From Ambrosia x helenae (Eukaryota; Streptophyta; Magnoliopsida; Asterales; Asteraceae): a DNA stretch of 64,000 bases. Location: positions 137,113,206 through 137,177,205 of the forward strand of contig CM061229.1 of assembly GCA_030844895.1 (NCBI GenBank), written 5' to 3'. The position numbers and the translations under genes are program-made. Shown here piece by piece: positions 56,680 through 64,000 of this stretch. Under the pieces are notes generated by a model, which did not search any database, was not told where the DNA came from, and was given only the letters and a program-made list of their open reading frames with translations. Position 1 is the stretch's first letter. Every line of letters starts with the position of its first letter.

Positions 56680-56869
56680 GTTTCAAGGCCGGGTTCGTGT
56701 TTTTCTTTGATCCCTAATACTAGTAGCATTTATATATAATATAGACTAGATATTTGCCCGCGTTGACACGCAGTTCAACAACGTACGATTATTTGGAGTA
56801 GTATAACGTATAAGAAAAATAAAGTAGAAACATTTTATTAAAATTTAAAAGCAACGAATACACATTTAT

Positions 56870-57040
56870 TCAAATATCGCTGAAAATTTCCTTATAAACC
56901 ACATTTTTTGTTTTAGTCATCAGTTTCCCACCAGCATCAAGTATAAGTAACTTCACGCCTGCCCTGCTTTTAACTCTTGACAATGCGACATAAAGCTGGC
57001 CATGTGAGAATACAGGGTTTCTTAAATACAATCCAACCTG
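56870..57040 (-). pseudogene. Last exon of Helitron helicase (PIF1-like C-terminus)
   Basis: 56 codons plus TGA on the minus strand. They include GQLYVALSRVKSRAGVKLL, the motif VI region of PIF1-family helicases, and the typical plant Helitron ending GGKLMTKTKNVVYKEIF. A splice acceptor (TTATTCAG|GTTGG) precedes it. The Rep domain and the rest of the helicase are not seen in the adjoining kilobase. Confidence 0.85.
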
Positions 57041-57850
57041 AATAAGGCGACTTAAATGGTATGTGTTAAAAACAGACTTATGGCATATTCAACAATAAGA
57101 AAGTAATAAAAATGAAAATAAGAAACTAACTACCACCTAAATTTCACAATTTAATTTGACACGTCTGAGAAGATGAGCATTACCCATATCGACCCGCTAA
57201 AAAAGCTTCGAGCATATTTTATTCTATTTGACACCTTTGAAAAGGCAAACATTACCCAAATCGACCCGTTAAGAAAAGGGAAGATTGCCCCAATTCACCT
57301 ATGGCCTATGTATTAGATAAAGGAACATCAATCTAATCAAAACACCATAAACACACTGTTGGCGACTTTTACCCTATTTGACCCATTGGAAAAGTTGAAC
57401 ATTACCCAAATCGACCGATTTATAAGTAAACAAACATGAACCTACACCACTAAAACAACATTTTATAACCCTCTTTTAACTAATCAACTAATTCACATAA
57501 CCCATATGCTTGCATTTGATAAAAAAGCTACCGTTCAAGGTCTCTGAGTAAGCAACTTAGAACTTCCTTAACTTTGCATCAACATCGATATGCTTACTCA
57601 TTTCAAAGTGTTGCGTACAAATATTTAAGTACTAAGATCAAGTAAACTAACAATACAAAAAACAGTGTGTTTGGATGTGCGTTTTGTAAGCGATTATATG
57701 AGCTTTAAGCGATCAAAATCATAGAATTAGCTGTGATACCTCAAAAATCCACATATAAGTCAAAAGTCAAATACCAAATGGACATTCAGTTTTCAAATAA
57801 ATAATCAATGAACTTCAGCGAGAGGTAATTACGTATATAACATTACTTAC

Positions 57851-57993
57851 ATGTAGAAAAACACCGATAGGATGACGCCCGCAAATAGTATTATCAGAGA
57901 CAAACCTGTCCTCAAAAGTCTTTAAATTTCTCGCGCTCCATATTTGCGAAATCGTTGCTAACCCCACATTGTGTAAATCTTCTTCCACCTTTT
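57851..57993 (-). other. Exon-like segment beside the Helitron helicase
   Basis: An open minus frame (VEEDLHNVGLATISQIWSAR...GRHPIGVFLH) ends at a consensus donor CAT|GTAAGTAATG. I do not recognise it; it may be an upstream Helitron exon or a captured host exon. Confidence 0.35.
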
Positions 57994-58020
57994 GCTCCCC
58001 GGACTACTCCACAGCCGGGT

Positions 58021-59366
58021 GTTTAATAACTTTCCTAAACACTATAATCCATAATTTTTAATTTTTTTAAAATAAAAACATTTAATAACTATTCTATTTT
58101 TAAAATTAAAAAAAAAAGTCATTAATGTTTTTATAAATGTTTTTTATTTTTTAAAAATCGAAATCATTCATTAATGTTTGGGTCAACGTGTTTAATAACT
58201 TTACTAAACACTGTAATCTAGATTTTTAATTTTCTTAAAATAAAAAAAATTTAATGACTATTCTATTTTTAAAATTCAAAAAAGAGTCATTAATGTTTTT
58301 ATAAAAATTTTTATTTTACATCAATGAAAATTATTCATTAATGTTTCGGTCAAAGTGTTTAATAACTTTCCTAAACACTATAATCCAGATTTTTAATTTT
58401 TTTAAATAAAAAACATTTAATAACTATTCTATTTTTAAAATTCAAAAAAGAGTCATGTTTTTATAAAAGAATTTATTTTTTAAAAATCGAAAATCATTCA
58501 TTAATGTTAAGGTCAACATGTTTAATAACTTTCCTAAACAATATAATCCACATTTTTTGTTTTTTTAAAATAAAAAACATTTAATAACTATTCTATTTTT
58601 AAAATTCAAAAAAGAGTTATTAATGTTTTTATAAAAAAATTTATTTTTTAAAAATCAAAATCATTCATTAATGTTTGGGTCAACGTGTTTAATAACTTTC
58701 CTAAACACTGTAATCCATATTTTTAATTTTCTTAAAATTAAAAAACATTTAATGACTATTCTATTTTTAAAATTCAAAAAAGAGTCATTAATGTTTTTAT
58801 AAAATTTTTTATTTTTTAATAATCGAAAATTATTCATTAATGTTTCGGTCAAAGTGTTTAATAACTTTCCTAAACACTATAATCCAGATTTTTAATTTTT
58901 TTTAAAATAAAAAACATTTAATGACTATTCTATTTTTAAAATTCAAAAAAGAGTCATGTTTTTATAAAAGAATTTATTTTTTAAAAATCGAAAATTATTC
59001 ATTAATGTTTCGGTCAACGTGTTTAATAACTTTCCTAAACACTATAATCCAAATTTTTACTTTTTTTAAAATAAAAAACATTTAATGACTATTCTATTTT
59101 TAAAAGTCAAAAAAGAGTCATTAATGTTTTTATAAAAATAAATATTTTTTAAAATCGAAAATCATTCATTAATGTTTCGGTCAAAGTGTTTAATAACTTT
59201 CCTAAACACTATAATCCAGATTTTTAATTTTTTTAAAATAAAAAACATTTAATGACTATTCTATTTTTAAAATTCAAAAAATAGTCATTAATGTTTTTAT
59301 AAAAAAATAATTTTTTAAAAATCGAAAATCATTCATTAATGTTTCGGTCAAAGTGTTTAATAACTT
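58021..59366. repeat. Tandem array, eight ~167-bp units plus a partial one
   Basis: GTTTAATAACTTTCCTAAACAC recurs at 58021, 58191, 58357, 58520, 58687, 58856, 59021, 59188 and (partial) 59354. The spacing is 163-170 bp, mean about 167. Each unit has AT-rich blocks, ATTCATTAATGTTTCGGTCAA and TTTAATGACTATTCTATTTTTAAAATTCAAAA. Some units share the CAACGTG variant, others CAAAGTG. Confidence 0.92.
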
Positions 59367-59400
59367 ACCCCAATTCACCTATGGCGTTGACCCCAATTCA

Positions 59401-60203
59401 CCTATAACGAACTTTAATTTGGAATTTGAAAATTGAAATTTGAAATTCAAAATTCGATATTTAACTAATTACCAATATAAGCTAAACTAATATTAGAATA
59501 ATATAACACAATTAATAGGATCAATTAATGTATTAATTGGAGAGTTGACACTACTTATGTAGAAACTTTGAATCTTATTAAATGTGTAATTAAAAGGATA
59601 ATTAGTATGTGTAATTTTTACCATTATTAACCAAAACTCAAAATTTGAAATTTTGTATAATTCGAATTTAAATATTTTTAATTTTAATTTGAATTTTGAA
59701 ATTCAAAATTCAAAATGTAATTTATTACCAATATAAATTACACTAAATTTAGGAAGTGAGTAATTTGAATGTAATAAGGAAATTTAATGAGTTCCTAATT
59801 TACGTCAGTTTCCTTTCTCATTCTCATTTTTTTGCTTCTTTTTAAAAAAAAAGAAGTAAAAAGACTAAAACGTGAAAACGTGACATATCTTCAATTTATC
59901 AATATCTCTATCATACAAAGCATGAACATAAAAAACAGCCTTGGAATATGACACATTTAACAAATTGCCACTAACGCCGTTTTAACAACACCTTTTAAAA
60001 ACGACCCAAATTGAAGACTTTGTTTTCCAAACCATTTTTTTTTTTATAAATTTACGCATAAATCCAAAAACAATACATTATTATTATTATCTATAACTGA
60101 ACCTAATAATCGTTTTAGAGGTAAATTGAATGTAATTCATAACATGAGCATGGGAAATATTGATGAACAACTAAATAAAGAAGATTAGAAACTCTTACCG
60201 TGA
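59401..60203. other. AT-rich interval without a gene
   Basis: Contains AATTTGAAATTCAAAATT-type palindromic words (59420-59450, 59640-59720). No frame or RNA gene is seen. Confidence 0.4.
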
Positions 60204-61797
60204 TGTAACACCCCAACCGATGGCGGAATCATCGAGGTGCCACGTAGTGACGATTGTTCAAAAGCTCATGGTACTAAAATGTAAATATTATTGAATAATC
60301 CAAAATTTGTCTTACATGGAAATGGAAATTACATTGTCTAAATGAAATGTAAATATTGAAATAACTGAATTGAAATAAAACACTAAATGTCTCTTGCTAA
60401 AGCACTAGATCAAACTGCACCTGAAACATGTACAAAAATAGGTTTGGTCAACATATGAAATGTTGGTGAGCATTCCTAGATTTGATATATATATAGTAGA
60501 TTAAAAAGTTATACAATTCAAGTGCAAGCTACAGTGCAATTATGTAAACTATGTGTCATACAAATGAGCGAAATCAACCCTGTGACTGTATAATGTACTG
60601 TATGAACTGTAGTGTACTTATCCAATAAATGGATAAAAAGCTTAACAATGGCCACGGATTCTCCGATGAAAAAGGGGGAGAATCAATCTAGGCGGGTTGT
60701 CAATCCAAATAGCGCTATCCAATGTTAAGGTCGGCTTGTACCATGTTAATGATTTCACTAAGTACAAATGTAATCCACATGTATTGTCTAAGTATAAAGC
60801 ACGTTGTAAGCAATGCACATAGTACTAGAATTGTATTTGTGAAAATGTAAAATTGTATTTGAAATTGTAATAGTGTACATGTAACACCCCAAAAATGTAT
60901 AAAAGCAAAAAGGGGTAGGAATACTCACAGTTCACGTAATAACTTGAATTTGGACTTGGACAACGAAATATGGATTTGAGATTACTCCCAAATAATTAAC
61001 CTAAAGTAATTGATAATATGTGAGTGAAGTAACTCTAGGATATATGTATTTTCTAGGGCTTCGAATTGGGGATAACGTCTATTTGTTTAATAAACAAATT
61101 GTCTATTAATTATGAGAAATTAAATAAATAATTAAATAAAAAGTCTCTTAATGAAATTTGAATTTAGAATATACACAATAAAGTGTTTGAAGTATAGAAA
61201 TAATTTTTATAAAATTATTTCATTTAAAATAGATTTTTAAATCTATTTATTTATAAATAGCTACTATTTAACTTTAATATTTAAAAATACTAAAATTAAA
61301 GAATTCTTATTTTAAAAATCATATTTCTGTCCTAAATGGTTAAAAATAATTTGTATAAAATTTTGGTGCAAAAATGATGAAAATTGGATTTATTATGATT
61401 TAATTATGATTAAATCTAACAAAAATTGATTAAAAATATAAAATAAATGATTTTACTGAATTAAAAATTATTTCAGTAAAGTTTATCTTTATAAAAAGTC
61501 AGGATAATTTTTGGAGAATTTAATAAAGTTGTTTTGATATATAAATGGATTTTTATAAATCTAATAGTATAAAAATGATTTAATTATTATAAATATTAAA
61601 TAAATGAATTTCTGAAAAATAAAAATTATAAATGAAACTTTTATATCAGATTAAACAAATGTAATTTTTTTAGAATTTATAAAATAGTTTTGATATTTTA
61701 AAATGAATTTAAAAGATTTAAAAGGATTTAATATTTATCTATATATAATTGTTTGTTTTTTTTTAAAAAAAAGAAAAGAAAAGAAAAGAAGCAAAAA

Positions 61798-61872
61798 CCG
61801 GTCAGAGCCGGGACTCGAACCCGGGTGACCTCTGTTGTGGACCATGGTCACAACCACTTGGCCTAGGCCGGT
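61798..61872 (-). other. tRNA-like module 1 in the LTR
   Basis: Minus strand: ACCGG...CCGGT ends can pair, box A TAGGCCAAGTGG, a perfect 5-bp T-stem CCGGG-TTCGAGT-CCCGG containing box B, and a TTTTT stop. The middle does not fold into a normal anticodon arm, so this is not called as a tRNA gene. Confidence 0.5.
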
Positions 61873-62211
61873 GGTTGTGATGATTTCCGTTCAAAATTAA
61901 TTATATACGAATACCCAAATCAAGTTTATCCCCAAATAACATGAACGAGCCCTAGAATTTGCAATTGGCCAAATCAGCCAACATTAGCCCGATTAATGTT
62001 GGGGCTTTTGTTGGTTGATAGCCGATGAATGAAACCCACACAAAAAATTAGACTCACAGTGTATATTTGATGATAATTGACGGGTCAATGAAAAAGTCAA
62101 ACCACGAACTTGAATATCAAAATCAGAGTGTATTAGAGAGAATGAGAGGTTGAGAGAGAGATGTGAGCGAGTTGTGAAGGCTCGCTGATCATCAATTTAT
62201 AGTGTGGATGT

Positions 62212-62340
62212 TCAGATTGCTCAATTGGTAAGGTTGACCTAGGCTTTAATGTAATACGCGTATTGTTCGAATTTGGTATAATTGATAGCTGTTTTATCGT
62301 ATATTATAGTCATACAGGCCGGAAATCACGAGTTCAAGTC
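62212..62340 (+). other. tRNA-like module 2 in the LTR (weak)
   Basis: GCTCAATTGGTAAGG resembles box A and CGAGTTCAAGTC resembles box B, but they are about 95 bp apart, too far for a simple tRNA. Confidence 0.3.
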
Positions 62341-62520
62341 AAACAATTAATTAGCATGAGTTAATTAGGCAAAACAAAGGGTTAAAAGAAGAAAAAAAAA
62401 GAAAAAGAAAAAAAAAAAAAACTATTGCTGCTGCTGTTCGCGTCTGTTTACAAGGAAGAAGAAAGGGTAGGTTAAAGTGGTCTTTTATACATTTTAAATT
62501 GGGATTAAATCAATTCAGAT

Positions 62521-62590
62521 GGGTAGCCCAGGTGGTTAACGTGTGAGTATTGGCCGCTGGCTACTCGGGTTCGATACCCGGGTGGGACAT
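62521..62590 (+). other. tRNA-like module 3 in the LTR
   Basis: TAGCCCAGGTGGTTAACG (box A), GGGTTCGATACCC (box B in a paired T-arm), then ATATC and a run of T that could terminate RNA polymerase III. Confidence 0.45.
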
Positions 62591-62835
62591 ATCTTTTTTT
62601 TTCTTTTTTAGCAAACAGAAAAGGAGGAGGGGAGAGCCATTGGGCTGGTTGGGCCGGCTCCTGGGCTGGACTAGAGGGTGAAGGGGAGGTGTCTGGTGGG
62701 CCTGATCTTGGGTAGTTGGTTTGGGCTCAAGAGTGGTCTAGACTAGTGATTTTATTTATTATCATTATTATCATTATTATTATTATTATTATTATTACTA
62801 TTATTATTATTATTATTATTATTATTTTTGTATAT

Positions 62836-62873
<38 letters not shown>

Positions 62874-62894
62874 GGAAAAGTGATGGATGTCACA

Positions 62895-64000
62895 GCATCC
62901 CCTACTTTTAGAAACTTCGTCCCGAAGTTATCAGAAACATAGGGTTATGGATGCTTGGGTAGAAATTAAGATAACTGTGGTTTGGAAAATTTGAATGATT
63001 TGGATAAGAGGTTTGATAGGTGTGAGTTAGGGAATGGGTTCGTCACAAATACTAAGGAGAATAAGAATCTAGTAAAACACTAAGTTTCAAGTTTTAGGCG
63101 TCCTATGATAAATGTACGGGTTGATTGACTACAGAAAGACTAAATGAACTACCAATTAACTAGAGTTTGTTCTTGGTCCGACTTCCAGTCTCACTTTCAA
63201 TGCATCATTAGTGTTTGTATACAGGGTGTACCGCAGCTAACCCACCACACCTTTGATGCCTTGAAAACGTACTGGATGCCTACCAAAAACTCTAATAGAA
63301 TTTCACACTACCCTAATGTACCTGTAAATTCATGATTACGTTCCGGACCGGAATCATCAATTTACCTTACATTAGGGTTTTGTGTCCTTCTATGACCCCA
63401 CCGATTGTTGAGCAGGTTCGATAGCCTCCACCAGCCGTGGAGTAGGTTGTAGGGCCTCTCCCGACTGTTTGAAAAGGCATAGCGACCTCTACCAATCGTT
63501 GAGTATGTTCAATAGCCTCTACCAGTCGTGGAGTAGGTTGTAGGGCCTCTCCCGACTGTTGAAAAAGGCATGATGACCTCTATTAAGTGCAGCAATTATC
63601 ATTCACATAGATTGCAAATTGATAGCATGTTTATGCAAGCAAGTTTGTAAGTACTACAACCATTAAGTGTAAGTGTTATCATGAATAATTAAATGTTTAC
63701 GAGTATCATGAATAATTAGGTGTTTAATGCGTAGTCAAGTTAAGAGAAAAAAATCTAGTTTCATGTAATAACCAATGATGTTTTCTTAGAAAAGCATCTG
63801 TAAGATCAAGTATCAAGTCCAAACGTTTCAAATAAGGTAGAGTCTGGTATGATTAAAATAAACGTAATAATAAATTTCCAATCGGTGTTAATACACAATA
63901 ATACGCAAGGAAATTTCTAGATGTTGTATGCTAATGAGTGCGACAAAGTTGGGTATAAAATGATAATAGGATCAAGAAAATGAAAACACGGGTATTGGAT
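62895..64000 (-). mobile_element. Internal region of the minus-strand gypsy element, no pol seen
   Basis: From the purine tract rightwards there is over 1 kb with no integrase or other domain on the minus strand, so this copy is either non-autonomous or has a long 3' untranslated region. It contains a two-unit 91-bp tandem repeat at 63400-63581. Confidence 0.5.
63400..63581. repeat. 91-bp tandem repeat, two units
   Basis: Units 63400-63490 and 63491-63581, sharing GTGGAGTAGGTTGTAGGGCC and TCTCCCGACTGTT. Differences are scattered substitutions. Confidence 0.85.

Larger units (their letters stand above)
56746..59400 (-). mobile_element. Relic of an autonomous Helitron, right limit uncertain
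   Basis: A minus-strand Helitron 3' end is present: CTGCGTGTCAACGCGGGC then AAATATCTAG at 56746-56749. The helicase C-terminus follows at 56870-57040. The words CCCCAATTCACCTATGGC occur both before (57288) and after (59368) the tandem array, so the array appears to be inside the element. The 5' terminus was not found. Confidence 0.55.
60204..62894 (-). mobile_element. 3' LTR (2.7 kb) of a minus-strand gypsy-type element
   Basis: + strand termini TGTAACACCCC (60204) and GATGTCACA (62894). On the minus strand a purine tract AAAAGTAGGGGATGC comes immediately before TGTGACATCC, and ACTTCGGGACGAAG lies just upstream, as at the end of many chromovirus pol regions. So the internal region lies to the right and this is the 3' LTR. 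The left ~690 bp match the solo LTR at 30101-31579; the rest differs. The terminal motif recurs at 60881. The (ATT)n and (AT)n tracts lie at 62761-62826 and 62839-62872. Confidence 0.75.

Noticed and set aside
58661..58852. 63-codon minus frame
   Set aside because: Lies inside the 167-bp tandem array and is interrupted or shifted in neighbouring units.
58021..59366. CRISPR-like array
   Set aside because: Units are long, fully repetitive without unique spacers, and the genome is a plant.
61798..61872. Calling a true tRNA gene
   Set aside because: The T-arm is good, but the acceptor stem and anticodon arm do not fold normally.

Overview
The window is nuclear DNA from a flowering plant. It holds intron-containing plant genes with GT–AG splice sites, AT-rich introns and intergenic DNA, and a dense layer of plant transposons. 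The transposon set resembles what I know from Asteraceae: LTRs with TGTGACAACC / GGGGTGTTACA termini, a Tat/Retand gypsy element with an antisense gene, and an ARID gene carried by a retroelement. An Anthemideae-like daisy relative is my guess; that is inference, not proof.

Left part (1-11.0 kb): a Tat/Retand-type Ty3/gypsy retrotransposon on the + strand. Its gag is cut on the left by the LTR of another gypsy element. It keeps gag, protease, reverse transcriptase, RNase H, a second archaeal-type RNase H and integrase, then a three-exon antisense gene, then a 427-bp 3' LTR. Two short GT-AG insertions inside the second RNase H behave like spliceosomal introns.

11.6-19.5 kb: a five-exon polygalacturonase-family gene with SINEs in introns 1 and 4, then two tandem paralogues for small secreted His-rich proteins, with two solo LTRs (each with a perfect 5-bp target duplication) close by. 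19.7-29.2 kb: SINE and nested hAT debris, a receptor-like pseudokinase fragment, and a small subtilase-propeptide (I9) gene whose first exon is split by a complete LTR retrotransposon with apparently identical LTRs. That element carries a 524-codon ORF joining zinc knuckles to an ARID DNA-binding domain.

29.5-43.2 kb: a solo LTR and three good genes: a six-exon KANSL3/TEX30-like serine hydrolase (+), an eight-exon 3xHMG-box protein (-), and a trichome-birefringence-like O-acetyltransferase (-) with a one-base frameshift before its C-terminal motif. 43-64 kb: mostly transposons: SINEs, Helitrons (some with exon-like segments), a copia gag fragment, a Harbinger transposase relic, an autonomous-Helitron helicase relic next to a 167-bp tandem array, and at the right edge the 3' end of a minus-strand gypsy element whose 2.7-kb LTR contains tRNA-like modules.

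The host genes do not form a pathway. The clearest theme is insertion history: many elements have readable target-site duplications, so the order and mechanism of insertion can be followed directly. All gene models come from reading frames and splice signals by eye; no alignment or database search was run.
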